Positions 18,669 through 27,282 of a DNA stretch of 64,000 bases are shown in pieces; the first letter of the stretch is position 1; each line of letters opens with the position of its first letter. A model generated the notes under the pieces. It was not told the DNA's origin. It did not search any database and saw nothing but the letters and a program-made list of their open reading frames with translations. The DNA is from Streptomyces dysideae. GTDB taxonomy: Bacteria; Actinomycetota; Actinomycetes; Streptomycetales; Streptomycetaceae. The DNA is taken from NCBI RefSeq assembly GCF_001514305.1, contig NZ_KQ949098.1:62001-126000 (forward strand), in the 5' to 3' direction. The position numbers and the translations under genes are program-made.

Positions 18669-20176
18669 CGGGCTCCTTCTGCGCCGGGGGCGGGTGGCGC
18701 GTCTTCGGGGGAGGGGGCGCTTTCGGGGGACGAGTGGGCGCTCTCGTGGGTGTGTGCGCTGGGCTTGGGCTCTGGTGATTGCGCCGGGCGCGGGGTGTCC
18801 GTGCAGGGCGTGCGCTGTGTTGTCTGCGCCTGCTGCGGAGTGTCTGCGCTGGGGGCGTGGTCGCTCGTCTGCGCCATGGGCGAGTTGTCTCCGCCTGGCG
18901 TGTGGGTTGTGGGCTGCGCCCTGCGCGGGTTGTCCCCGCCTGGCGTGTGTGTCGTGGGCTGCGTCCTGCGCGGGTTGTCTCCGCCTGGCGTGTGGGTTGT
19001 GGGCTGCGCTCCGCGCGGGTTGTCCCCGCCTGGCGTGTGTGTCGTGGGCTGCGTCCTGCGCGGGTTGTCCCCGCCTGGCGTGTGTGTCGTGGCCGGCGCC
19101 CCCCGTGTGGCTTCCGCACCCGGCGTGTGTGTCGTGGGATGCGCCCCGCGCGAGTTGCCCGCGCCCGGCGCGACCGTTGTGGCCGGCGCTCCGTGTGTGG
19201 CTTCCGTACCCGGCGTGATCGTTATGGCCTGCACCCCGCGTGCGGCTTTCGCGCTCGGCGCCTGTTCTGACCTGCGCGCCATGCCTGCGATGTCCGAGCC
19301 TGGCGCGTTCTCCGCCGTACGCGCTCCCTCGATCGCGTGCGCCACCCGCACCGCGTCCGCCGTGGCGCGCACCTCGTGCACGCGCACCGCCCATGCGCCG
19401 GCGTGCGCCGCGAGCGCGGAGACGGCGGCCGTGGCCGCGTCGCGCTCGCGGGCGGGCGGTGGGGCGGACTCCGGTCCGGCGAGGACGCGGCCGAGGAAGC
19501 GCTTTCGGGAGGCGGCGACGAGCAGCGGGTGTCCGAGGCCGAGGAGGCGGTCGAGGTGGGCGATGAGGGTGAGGTCGTGCTCGGCGTCCTTGGAGAAGCC
19601 GAGGCCGGGGTCGACGACGACGCGCTCGGGTGCGATACCGCCCTCCAGGACGGCCTCCACGCGTGCGTGGAGCTCGTCGGCGACTTCGGCGACGACGTCG
19701 GCGTAGACGCCCCGGATGTTGCCGCCCTCCAGGAAGCCGCGCCAGTGCATGACGATGAAGGGGGCACCGGCGTCGGCGACGACCGGGACCATCGCGGGGT
19801 CGGCGAGGCCGCCGCTGACGTCGTTGACGAGGGCGGCGCCGGCGGCGAGGGCCTGTTCGGCGACGGAGGCGCGCATGGTGTCGACGGAGACGACGACGCC
19901 CTCGGAGGCGAGGCCGCGGACGACGGGGATGACGCGCTTGAGTTCCTCGGCCCCGTCGACGCGGGTGGCGCCGGGACGGGTGGACTCGCCGCCGACATCG
20001 ACCAGGTCGGCGCCCTCGGTGACCAGCTCGAGGCCGTGCTTCACGGCGGCCGTCGTGTCGAACCAGCGGCCGCCGTCGGAGAAGGAGTCGGGGGTCACGT
20101 TGACGACTCCCATGACCGCGCAGCGGTCCCATTCCGGAAGGCCGGCGACGCGTCCGCGTCCGCTCTGCTTGCTCAT
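18665..20176 (-). CDS. folP: Dihydropteroate synthase with long repetitive C-terminal tail
   Basis: Condenses 6-hydroxymethyl-dihydropterin pyrophosphate with p-aminobenzoate; the sulfonamide target. Residues 1-285 are a complete DHPS TIM barrel: MGVVNVTPDSFSDGG, GADLVDVGGESTRPGA, VNDVSGG, VDPGLGFSKD and the SRKRFLG block. Beyond it are ~215 extra residues, dominated by a 15-residue Thr/Pro/Gly/Asn repeat (PTTHTPGGDNPRRTQ type) and then a Ser/Pro/Glu/His-rich end. Bacterial DHPS normally stops at 270-290 residues. The tail stays in frame up to the coupled NTF2 gene, so it is probably translated, disordered and dispensable for catalysis. Confidence 0.92.
   Translation of the reverse strand: MSKQSGRGRVAGLPEWDRCAVMGVVNVTPDSFSDGGRWFDTTAAVKHGLELVTEGADLVDVGGESTRPGATRVDGAEELKRVIPVVRGLASEGVVVSVDTMRASVAEQALAAGAALVNDVSGGLADPAMVPVVADAGAPFIVMHWRGFLEGGNIRGVYADVVAEVADELHARVEAVLEGGIAPERVVVDPGLGFSKDAEHDLTLIAHLDRLLGLGHPLLVAASRKRFLGRVLAGPESAPPPARERDAATAAVSALAAHAGAWAVRVHEVRATADAVRVAHAIEGARTAENAPGSDIAGMARRSEQAPSAKAARGVQAITITPGTEATHGAPATTVAPGAGNSRGAHPTTHTPGAEATRGAPATTHTPGGDNPRRTQPTTHTPGGDNPRGAQPTTHTPGGDNPRRTQPTTHTPGGDNPRRAQPTTHTPGGDNSPMAQTSDHAPSADTPQQAQTTQRTPCTDTPRPAQSPEPKPSAHTHESAHSSPESAPSPEDAPPAPGAEGAR
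18879..19250. repeat. 45-bp tandem repeat in folP 3' end
   Basis: Eight to nine head-to-tail 45-bp units (starts at about 18879, 18924, 18969, 19014, 19059, 19104, 19149 and 19194), the central five nearly identical and the outer ones degenerate. Each encodes 15 residues of the FolP tail. The gradient from perfect to degenerate suggests recent internal expansion. Confidence 0.92.
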
Positions 20177-20216
20177 ACGTTCAGCGTAGGCCCAGGGCGG
20201 TACCGCGAGGTCGTGC

Positions 20217-20267
20217 GGCCCGGGCGGAAGCCCCCGGGCCGGAGGGGGCGGGGCTTCCGCCCGGGCC
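20217..20267 (-). terminator. 18-bp perfect inverted repeat after the lysyltransferase-like gene
   Basis: The arms 20217-20234 (GGCCCGGGCGGAAGCCCC) and 20250-20267 are perfectly complementary around a 15-nt loop. The hairpin lies in the 144-bp gap between the stop of the upstream minus-strand gene and the folP start, so it probably ends that transcript. No T-tract. Confidence 0.75.
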
Positions 20268-20320
20268 TGTCCGTGGCCGTCCCGGGCCGGTCTCGCGGGC
20301 GTACATGTCCCGCGGGGTCG

Positions 20321-22153
20321 TTACGCCGCGCGGACGTCCCGCTGTTCCGCGACCGCGTGGGCGCAGGGGCGCGGGACCGCCGGGCGGCGGCGCAGGAGGC
20401 GGGGCATGGCCAGGCTGACGAAGCCCTCCGCCTGCATGGCGGCGAAGCCGATGCGGGGCAGGTCGGCGGAGGCGCGGTAGACGACGAAACGCGGCTCCCA
20501 GCGGGGCCGGAACTTCGCGTTGAACTTGTACAGCGACTCGATCTGGAACCACCGGGACAGGAACACCAGCAGTTCGCGCCAGGCGCGCAGCACCGGGCCC
20601 GCGCCGATCTTCTCGCCGCGAGCAAGCGCCGAGCGGAACATGGCGAAGTTGAGCGACACGCGCGCGATACCGAGCCTCGGCGCCGCCTGCAGTGCCGCGA
20701 CGATGAGCAGATCGTTCATGCCGGGGCCGGCCGAGCGGTCGCGGCGCATCAGGTCCAGGGAGACGCCGTCGGTGCCCCACGGCACGAAGTGGAGGATGGC
20801 CTTCAAGTCGCCGTACGGACCCGGCTGGTCGTCTGCCTTGTGGGCGGTGGCGATGAGGCAGTTGCCGTCGGAGGGGTCTCCGATGCGACCCAGGGCCATG
20901 GAGAAGCCGCGTTCGGTGTCGGTGCCGCGCCAGTCGTCGGCGGCGCGGCGGATGCGGTCCAGCTCGGCGTCGCCGAGGTCACGGACACGTCGTACCCGGG
21001 TCTCGTAACCGGCGCGCTCGATGCGCTTGACCATCTGGCGCACATTGCGCATCGCGCGGCCGGCGAGCGAGAAATCCGGGACCTCCACCACCGCCTCGTC
21101 GCCCAGTTCGAGGGCGTCGAGGCCGGTCTCACGGGCCCAGACCTCGCCGCCGGTCTCGGAGCAGCCCATGACGGCGGGGGTCCAGGAGTGGGCGCGGGCC
21201 TCGTCCATGAACCGCTCGATGGCGCCGGGCCAGGCCTCGACGTCGCCGATCGGGTCGCCGCTGGCGAGCATCACGCCGGAGACGACGCGGTACGTCACGG
21301 CGGCCTTGCCGCTGGGGGAGAAGACGACGGCCTTGTCGCGGCGCAGGGCGAAGTGGCCGAGGGAGTCACGGCCGCCGTGCTTCTCCAGCAGGGCGCGCAG
21401 CCGGACCTCGTCGTCCTCGGTGAGGCGTGCGGCCGGGTGTTCGGGGCGGAAGGCCAGGTAGATGGTGGTGACGGCGGTGAGCAGGCCGAGGGCGCCAAGG
21501 GAGAAGGCGACCGTCCACGAAGTGGCGCCCTGGTAGTCGACCGGACCCTCGAAGCCGAACAGGCCGTAGATGACGTGCGTAATGCGATCGGCCAGGCTCG
21601 GGTCGCCCAACAGGGTCTTCGGGTGGACGCTGACGATGATCAGCCCGAGAGCGAGGGAACCGGCGCCCATGAGGACGAAGTTGGCCAGCGCACGCCACCG
21701 GCTGCGCGGGTCGGGCAGGGCCGCGAACTGGTCGCGATGGCGCAGCAGCGGCGCGAGCAGCGCGAGCGAGATGAGCACGCCCACCAGTGAGTGGCGGTAC
21801 GTGAACTGCGCCACCGCGCCGGCCGGCAGCAGGACGACGGCGGCCCGCCAGGCACGGCGCTTGCCGCGCCGGAGGCCGTGGGCGAGCAGCAGCAACAGCA
21901 CTCCGGCGCTGAGCGAGAGCGCGGCCGCGAACGGACCCATCGCGCCCGGCAGCACCTCGGCGACGGCATGCATACGGCTGTGCCGGAAGCGCGGGAAGAC
22001 GCCCGCGGCGATGTCCAGCAGGCCCACGAGGGCGCACGCCTTGCCGACGAGAACGGGAACCGCCTCCGGGCGCGGGCCGCGGAGCAGGTGCCGTACCCGG
22101 CTCGATCGTTTCGGAATCCCGCCCGACATTTCCTCATCTGTCCTGACAGACAT
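20321..22153 (-). CDS. Phosphatidylglycerol lysyltransferase-like membrane protein (DUF2156)
   Basis: MprF/LysX-like protein: seven or so N-terminal helices (residues ~35-245), then a cytosolic DUF2156 GNAT-like domain that in relatives transfers an aminoacyl group from tRNA to a lipid. Landmarks are RLRALLEKHGGRDSLGHFALRRDKAVVFSP, GDPIGD, RQMVKRIERAGYE and LDLMRRDRSAGPGMND. The LysRS domain of mycobacterial LysX is absent, so aminoacyl-tRNA must come from elsewhere. ATG 22153 (610 residues) is the best start I see; ATG 22129 is possible. Lipid and amino acid are inferences. Confidence 0.8.
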   Translation of the reverse strand: MSVRTDEEMSGGIPKRSSRVRHLLRGPRPEAVPVLVGKACALVGLLDIAAGVFPRFRHSRMHAVAEVLPGAMGPFAAALSLSAGVLLLLLAHGLRRGKRRAWRAAVVLLPAGAVAQFTYRHSLVGVLISLALLAPLLRHRDQFAALPDPRSRWRALANFVLMGAGSLALGLIIVSVHPKTLLGDPSLADRITHVIYGLFGFEGPVDYQGATSWTVAFSLGALGLLTAVTTIYLAFRPEHPAARLTEDDEVRLRALLEKHGGRDSLGHFALRRDKAVVFSPSGKAAVTYRVVSGVMLASGDPIGDVEAWPGAIERFMDEARAHSWTPAVMGCSETGGEVWARETGLDALELGDEAVVEVPDFSLAGRAMRNVRQMVKRIERAGYETRVRRVRDLGDAELDRIRRAADDWRGTDTERGFSMALGRIGDPSDGNCLIATAHKADDQPGPYGDLKAILHFVPWGTDGVSLDLMRRDRSAGPGMNDLLIVAALQAAPRLGIARVSLNFAMFRSALARGEKIGAGPVLRAWRELLVFLSRWFQIESLYKFNAKFRPRWEPRFVVYRASADLPRIGFAAMQAEGFVSLAMPRLLRRRPAVPRPCAHAVAEQRDVRAA

Positions 22154-22292
22154 CGCATCCCATAGTTCTGCGAGAGACCTTGGATCCGGTGCCGATTGGG
22201 GCATCCGGCGACATTGCGCCCTCTAGGACGGTGTCTCGGGGGGAGAGGTTCACTCGCTTCCCCAAAGCCGTTTCAAAGGCCAGGGAAAGTCC

Positions 22293-22732
22293 GTGCCGGC
22301 GTTGGCGGTCCTGTCCGCCGTCCCGCTGTTCGTCGGCACTTTGTGGCTGTGGCCACGGCTGGCGCGCAACCAGGCCTTCGGGTTCCACGCGAGCTGGGCC
22401 GACCTGTTCGGGCAGGAGAACGGCCAGGGCGTCATCGGCGACTCCACGGGCGGCTACTGCGTGCTGAAGCTCGGCATGCACCACCCCGAGGTGTACGCCG
22501 CCGGCCGGTCAAGCACATGCCCGCGCCGGACACTTCACTGCTCGTCAGCAGCAGCAAAGTTGGAGAATCCAACTACGAGGACACGCTGAAGTTCATAGAG
22601 CGCGTGAAGGCCACGAAGCTGACCCGGATCTCGTCGATCATCCTCGAAAGCGGCGGGCACAACTTCAACACCTGGCGGCGCGAGATTCCGGGGACGCTGC
22701 AGTGGATGAGCGGGCGGTTGAGCGACCGGTGA
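22293..22732 (+). pseudogene. Esterase / alpha-beta hydrolase remnant with internal deletion and frame change
   Basis: Two pieces of one protein lie in different frames. 22293 to about 22510 reads a membrane segment (ALAVLSAVPLFVGTLWLW) and the nucleophile elbow VIGDSTGGYCVLKLGMHHPEVYAAG. About 22510 to 22732 in another frame reads RPVKHMPAPDTSLLVSS, FIERVKATKLTRISSIILE and the terminal SGGHNFNTWRREIPGTLQW, with the expected His. The acid region between is too short for a hydrolase core, so a deletion with a frameshift is the simplest reading. Intact relatives are membrane-anchored serine esterases (D-family esterase type). Non-functional as it stands. Confidence 0.7.
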
Positions 22733-22865
22733 GGGCGGTCCAGTGGTGGTTCTCGCCGAATTCGGTGGCCGGTCCGATTCCTGATGCCGTGTGAACGCAG
22801 TGGGATGGCTGTGTTTTTACGGGGCGGGGCACCACGATTCGCCTACGCGCGGTAAGTTTCTGGCC

Positions 22866-24203
22866 ATGCCACGTGGACGCCACCGCCATTCCCCGCCCTT
22901 GCACAGGCTGCTGCCCCCGTCGGCGATCGCAGGCGTCTCCGCCGTCTGCGCGCTCGCCCCCTGGGTGTTCTCGGAGCCGACGGTGCTCCGCGGTCTGGCC
23001 GCCGTCGCCGCGGTCACGGCGGTCGGCGGTGCGGTCGTCATGCGCCGGTGGGACACCCAGGCGGGCAAACAGGTCGCCGATCTCACGCGCGCGCGTGCGA
23101 GCGACGAGTGGCGGCACGAGGAGCGGGTCGCCGAACTGGAGACCGACCTCGAGGAGTCGCGCGAGCTGCGCGGCAAGCTGGAGCAGCGGCTGCGGGCCAA
23201 GCGCGCGGAGCTGGCGGGGCTGCGCAACGAGCACGCCGCGCTGCTGCGCCGGTACGCCACGGCGGAGACCGAGCGCGCGAGTGTCCTGGAGAGCCGCCGC
23301 GTGCTCGAGATAGAGGCGGCGACCCCCACGCGCGCGTTGCCGCCGGTTCCGGTCGCGGCGGACGTTTCCGAGGCGGAGGCGGGGGCTGTGGCTGCCCCGG
23401 CCAGGACGGAGACGGCGGACACCGAGGCCGCCGAGGAGACGGCGGAGGCTCCCGTGATCTTCTCGCCGGAGGGTTCCCAGCTGTTCCTGCGGGCGAAGGC
23501 GGCGCTGGCACGTTTCGACGAGAACGGCGCCCCGGAGGGGGGCGACTTCCCGAACGGTGACGACTTCCCCAACGGCGACGGCTCCCCGAAGAGGGACGAC
23601 TCCCCGAAGGGCGACGACTCCCCGAAGGGGGACGGCCCGGCGAAGAACAACGAGCCCGCGAAGAACAACGAGCCCGCGAAGAACAACGAGCCCGCGAAGA
23701 GCGACAGCCCGTCCAACGACGAGCCGGTGAAGGTCGCTTCGGCCGCCGTCGAGGCGGGTGCTCCCGGAGGCTCCGGAACGGAGCCCGCGCAGGAGGACGA
23801 GGCGCAGGGGAAGCCCGAGGCGGCCGACGGGCACGAGCGCGCGGCCGCCGCAACCACCACGACGGCCCAGCCGGCCGCCCAGCAGCCCTCGGGTCACTTC
23901 ATAGCGCCGACCGCGGTGGCCGTCGTACCGGCGACTCCCGTACGGCGTCCCGCGGTCGAGGGCGACTTCGACTTCTTCGGCACGAAGCAGGGGGCGGCCC
24001 CGGCCGCCCTGGAGGCCGTCCAGAACGAGGACCTCGCGGACGTCGTCGGCCAGGAGGCCCTCGCCCTCCACAAGGCGGAGGCCGAGGCGGAGTTCAAGCC
24101 GGCCGACGAGGAGTCCCGCGGCATCGGCCAGGTCATCGACCTGACGGCACACGACGAGACGGAACAGATCGACCTACAGGGGCTGCGGAGCGCGGTTTCC
24201 TGA
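22866..24203 (+). CDS. Membrane-anchored coiled-coil protein with acidic repeat region
   Basis: Not assigned to a characterised family. From ATG 22866 (445 residues) two helices (about residues 18-35 and 40-58) are followed by a charged coiled coil (ARASDEWRHEERVAELETDLEESRELRGKLEQ onwards, residues ~70-145). Then come an Ala/Glu-rich stretch, a short repeat block with (GDD)FPNGD, SPKGDD and PAKNNE units, and a more conserved C-terminus with DFDFFGTKQG and GQVIDLTAHDETEQIDLQ. The layout suggests a cell-envelope or cytoskeletal scaffold, but that is speculation. Convergent with the PH-domain genes. Confidence 0.75.
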   Translation: MPRGRHRHSPPLHRLLPPSAIAGVSAVCALAPWVFSEPTVLRGLAAVAAVTAVGGAVVMRRWDTQAGKQVADLTRARASDEWRHEERVAELETDLEESRELRGKLEQRLRAKRAELAGLRNEHAALLRRYATAETERASVLESRRVLEIEAATPTRALPPVPVAADVSEAEAGAVAAPARTETADTEAAEETAEAPVIFSPEGSQLFLRAKAALARFDENGAPEGGDFPNGDDFPNGDGSPKRDDSPKGDDSPKGDGPAKNNEPAKNNEPAKNNEPAKSDSPSNDEPVKVASAAVEAGAPGGSGTEPAQEDEAQGKPEAADGHERAAAATTTTAQPAAQQPSGHFIAPTAVAVVPATPVRRPAVEGDFDFFGTKQGAAPAALEAVQNEDLADVVGQEALALHKAEAEAEFKPADEESRGIGQVIDLTAHDETEQIDLQGLRSAVS

Positions 24204-24243
24204 CAGACCCTGCGGGCGACGCCGGGCAGCCCCCGAACGGACG

Positions 24244-25578
24244 TCAGGCCATCCAGCGATCCGGCCGCGCGTCCCGCCGCCCCGTCCGTGACCTCTCCGC
24301 CTGCTCCCGCAGCAGCTCCGCCGCCTCCTCCGCGTCCCGCAGACGCGCTGTCACGGTCTTGTCGGCCCCCGTGTCCACATGCACCTCGGCAAGCCGCCAC
24401 ACGCGCTCCCAGGGCCCCTGGACCAGTCGTACGCTCTGCACCTTCGCGTGCGGCACGAGCGCCACGCTCCGGCGCAGCAGCCCCTGCCGCGCGGCGAACA
24501 CCGCGTCGGTGGCGACGAATCCGTACCCCCGCCACCACACCGGCACGCACCACTTCGCCCGCCGCGGCACACCCGACAGCGACGCGCGCGGCGGGACGGT
24601 CACGCCGGGCAGCACGCGCGCGACGACCGATTCGGCGACCTCGCGCGGGGCGACCGGTATGAGCACCGAGTTGGACGACCCGGCGACGTCCAGCTCGACC
24701 CGCACCCATCCGCGCCGCCGCCACAGCAGCGGCTCCACGATCCGTACGGTCTGCACGCGCCCCGGCGGCACCGTCTCGTGCGTACGGTCCAGCAGCCCGT
24801 GGTCGATGCGCAGCCCGTCCGGCGACTCGCCGACCGTCCAGTCGTACTCGCCGACGAACCGCCCCACACTGCTCGCGCCCGCCGCGCCGAGCAGCGGGAC
24901 GGCGGTGGCGAGGACCGTCCACGCGCTCTCGGTGGCCAGCCACAGCACCGGCGGTACGACGAGCGCGGCGGCCAGCGTGCCCCAGGTCGCGCCGGTCAGC
25001 ACGAGCGAGACGGCGAGCACGCCGGCCGGCACGCGCAGCAGCTCGCGGGAGGGCGCCTCACCGACCTCGTGCGCCGTCTCGGGGGCGAATCCGGCGGCGC
25101 GCGCGAGGAGTTCCGCGCGCAGCGCTCGCGCCTCGTCCGCCCCCAGGAAGGAGAGTTCGTCCTTCTTGTCGGTGCCGACGACGTCGAGTTTCAGCTTCGC
25201 GACGCCCGCCACGCGCGCGAGGAGCGGCTGGGTGACGTCGATGGCCTGGATCCGTTCGAGCCGGATGTGCGCGCTGCGCCGGAACACCAGGCCGGTACGG
25301 ATGCGCAGTTCGGTGTCGGTCACCGCGAAGTGTGTGAACCACCAGGTCAGAAAGCCGTAGAGGGCGGCGGCCGGGACGACGACGGCGAGCGTGATCAGCA
25401 GTGTCGTGGTCGTCAGCCGGGTCAGCTGGCGCTGTGCCTGGTCGGGGTCGTGCACGGCCCACCCGATGACCACGGCGACCGGCGCCCACGCCCGCCTCAG
25501 CGGTGTCACGGGGTGCAGCCGTCGCTCGGTGACGGGCCGCTGCTCCCGTATGGCGTCGCCGACGCCCGGTGTGGTCAC
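24244..25578 (-). CDS. Membrane protein with two bacterial PH (bPH2) domains
   Basis: 444-residue YdbT-like protein. GTG 25578 overlaps the stop of the upstream gene (GTGA). It has hydrophobic segments near residues 55-85 and 190-250, each followed by bPH2 sequence (DTELRIRTGLVFRRSAHIRLERIQAIDV, then DGLRIDHGLLDRTHETVPPGRVQTV, then AVFAARQGLLRRSVALVPHAKVQSVRLVQGPWERV). Such pairs with a short bPH2 partner are found widely in Gram-positives; no defined function is known to me, though resistance or envelope roles have been proposed. Confidence 0.85.
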   Translation of the reverse strand: MTTPGVGDAIREQRPVTERRLHPVTPLRRAWAPVAVVIGWAVHDPDQAQRQLTRLTTTTLLITLAVVVPAAALYGFLTWWFTHFAVTDTELRIRTGLVFRRSAHIRLERIQAIDVTQPLLARVAGVAKLKLDVVGTDKKDELSFLGADEARALRAELLARAAGFAPETAHEVGEAPSRELLRVPAGVLAVSLVLTGATWGTLAAALVVPPVLWLATESAWTVLATAVPLLGAAGASSVGRFVGEYDWTVGESPDGLRIDHGLLDRTHETVPPGRVQTVRIVEPLLWRRRGWVRVELDVAGSSNSVLIPVAPREVAESVVARVLPGVTVPPRASLSGVPRRAKWCVPVWWRGYGFVATDAVFAARQGLLRRSVALVPHAKVQSVRLVQGPWERVWRLAEVHVDTGADKTVTARLRDAEEAAELLREQAERSRTGRRDARPDRWMA

Positions 25579-26078
25579 AGTCCCGCCGATCGTGCCTCGC
25601 CCAGCTCGGTGAGCCGGTCGCGCAGCCGTTCCGCCTCGGCCGGGTGCAGGCCTGGAATGGTCGCGTCGGTCGCCGCGGCGGCGGTGTGGAGCTGCACGCT
25701 GGCCAGGCCGAAGCGCCGCTCGACGGGCCCGGAGGTGACCTCGACGAGCTGCATCCGCCCGTACGGCACGACGGTCTCCTCGCGCCACAGCACGCCTCGG
25801 CTGATCAGTAGGTCGTCGGCGCGCTCGGCGTACCGCCAGGAGCGCCAGTTGCGCCCGATCATCACCCAGCCCCATGCCATCAGCGCCAGCGGCAGCAGTG
25901 CGAAGGCGGCCCAGCCGGGCCCGGCGAGCATGCCGAGCAGCAGCCCGAGTCCCACGGCCAGCAGCCCCAGCCACACCACCAGCAACAGCCGTCGCATCCG
26001 CAGCAGTCCCGGCGGCAGCCCGATCCAGACCGGTTCGGCCCGCATTGTCCCTACGTTTTCCGGACTCCCCGTCTCCAT
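25575..26078 (-). CDS. Small bPH2 (PH) domain membrane protein
   Basis: 167 residues, YdbS-like partner of the following gene. Two helices (MRRLLLVVWLGLLAVGLGLLLG and WAAFALLPLALMAWGW) precede one bPH2 domain with DDLLISRGVLWREETVVPYGRMQLVEVTSGPVERRFGLASVQLHT. ATG 26078 is given; ATG 26045, preceded by AGGGA, would shorten it by eleven residues and may be the true start. Divergent from nuoD2. Confidence 0.82.
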   Translation of the reverse strand: METGSPENVGTMRAEPVWIGLPPGLLRMRRLLLVVWLGLLAVGLGLLLGMLAGPGWAAFALLPLALMAWGWVMIGRNWRSWRYAERADDLLISRGVLWREETVVPYGRMQLVEVTSGPVERRFGLASVQLHTAAAATDATIPGLHPAEAERLRDRLTELGEARSAGL

Positions 26079-26109
26079 GGGCCCAGCGTACGTAGGAGAG
26101 ACTGTGTCC

Positions 26110-27261
26110 ATGACTCCTACGACGGAGACCATGGTCGGTATCGGCGGCGCCGCGGAGAGCACCGACATGGTGCTCAACATCGGGCCCCAGCACCCGTCCA
26201 CGCACGGTGTGCTGCGCCTCAGGCTCGTCCTGGACGGCGAGCGCATCACGCACGCGGAGCCGGTGATCGGCTACATGCACCGGGGCGCCGAGAAGCTCTT
26301 CGAGGCGCGCGACTACCGCCAGATCATCATGCTCGCCAACCGCCACGACTGGCTGTCGGCGTTCTCCAACGAGCTGGGCGTGGTCCTCGCCGTGGAGCGC
26401 ATGCTCGGCATGGAGGTCCCCCCGCGCGCGGTGTGGACGCGCACGCTCCTCGCGGAGCTCAACCGGGTGCTCAACCACCTGATGTTCCTGGGGTCGTACC
26501 CGCTGGAGCTGGGCGGGATCACCCCGATCTTCTACGCCTTCACGGAGCGCGAGGAACTCCAGCACGTCATGGAGGAGGTCTCCGGCGGGCGCATGCACTA
26601 CATGTTCAACCGCGTCGGCGGCCTCAAGGAGGACCTGCCCGCCGGCTGGACCGCACGCGCGCGTGCCTCCGTCGCCGCCCTGCGCTCCCGTATGGACCGG
26701 TTCGACGGCCTGGTGCTCGGCAACGAGATCTTCCGGGGGCGCACCCGGGACGTGGGCGTCCTCGCGCCGGAGACCGTGCACGCGTACGGCGTGAGCGGGC
26801 CGATCGCGCGCGCCTCCGGCGTGGACTTCGACCTGCGCCGCGACGAGCCCTACCTGGCGTACGGCGAGCTCCAGGACACGCTCAAGGTCGTCACCCGGCG
26901 GGAGGGCGACTGTCTCGCCCGCTTCGAGTGCCTCCTGGAGCAGACCCACAACTCCCTCGACCTCGCCGACGCCTGCCTCGACCGCCTCGCCGACCTGCCG
27001 CCCGGCCCGATCAACCAGCGGCTCCCCAAGGTCCTCAAGGCGCCCGAGGGCCACACGTACGCGTGGACCGAGAATCCGCTCGGCATCAACGGCTACTACC
27101 TCGTCAGCAAGGGCGAGAAGACCCCGTACCGTCTGAAGCTGCGCTCGGCCTCGTACAACAACATCCAGGCGCTCACGGAACTGCTGCCGGGGACGCTGGT
27201 CGCGGACATGGTGGCGATTCTGGGGTCGCTGTTCTTCGTGGTCGGGGACATCGACAAGTAA
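26110..27261 (+). CDS. nuoD2: Orphan NADH-quinone oxidoreductase subunit D paralogue
   Basis: 383-residue NuoD/49-kDa-type protein; in complex I this subunit lines the quinone cavity next to cluster N2. NIGPQHPSTHGVLRL, GYMHRGAEKLFE, LLAELNRVLNHLM and the C-terminal FFVVGDIDK with the terminal Asp-x-Asp are intact. No other nuo gene lies in the window, so it is a paralogue outside the main operon. ATG 26110 is used; GTG 26104 is closer to the AGGAG. Its neighbour, read convergently, is a methyltransferase of the complex I assembly family. Confidence 0.93.
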   Translation: MTPTTETMVGIGGAAESTDMVLNIGPQHPSTHGVLRLRLVLDGERITHAEPVIGYMHRGAEKLFEARDYRQIIMLANRHDWLSAFSNELGVVLAVERMLGMEVPPRAVWTRTLLAELNRVLNHLMFLGSYPLELGGITPIFYAFTEREELQHVMEEVSGGRMHYMFNRVGGLKEDLPAGWTARARASVAALRSRMDRFDGLVLGNEIFRGRTRDVGVLAPETVHAYGVSGPIARASGVDFDLRRDEPYLAYGELQDTLKVVTRREGDCLARFECLLEQTHNSLDLADACLDRLADLPPGPINQRLPKVLKAPEGHTYAWTENPLGINGYYLVSKGEKTPYRLKLRSASYNNIQALTELLPGTLVADMVAILGSLFFVVGDIDK

Positions 27262-27282
27262 GCCGTCGGGCCGACAGAGCCG

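Noticed and set aside
18879..19250. Possible CRISPR array
   Set aside because: The 45-bp units are contiguous and in frame inside folP, with no unique spacers and no cas genes.
24244..27054. One 936-codon minus-strand frame apparently fusing PH proteins with sequence opposite nuoD2
   Set aside because: It is a chance read-through. The GTGA overlap at 25575-25578 and the family lengths show two separate PH genes, and the upstream part is antisense to nuoD2.
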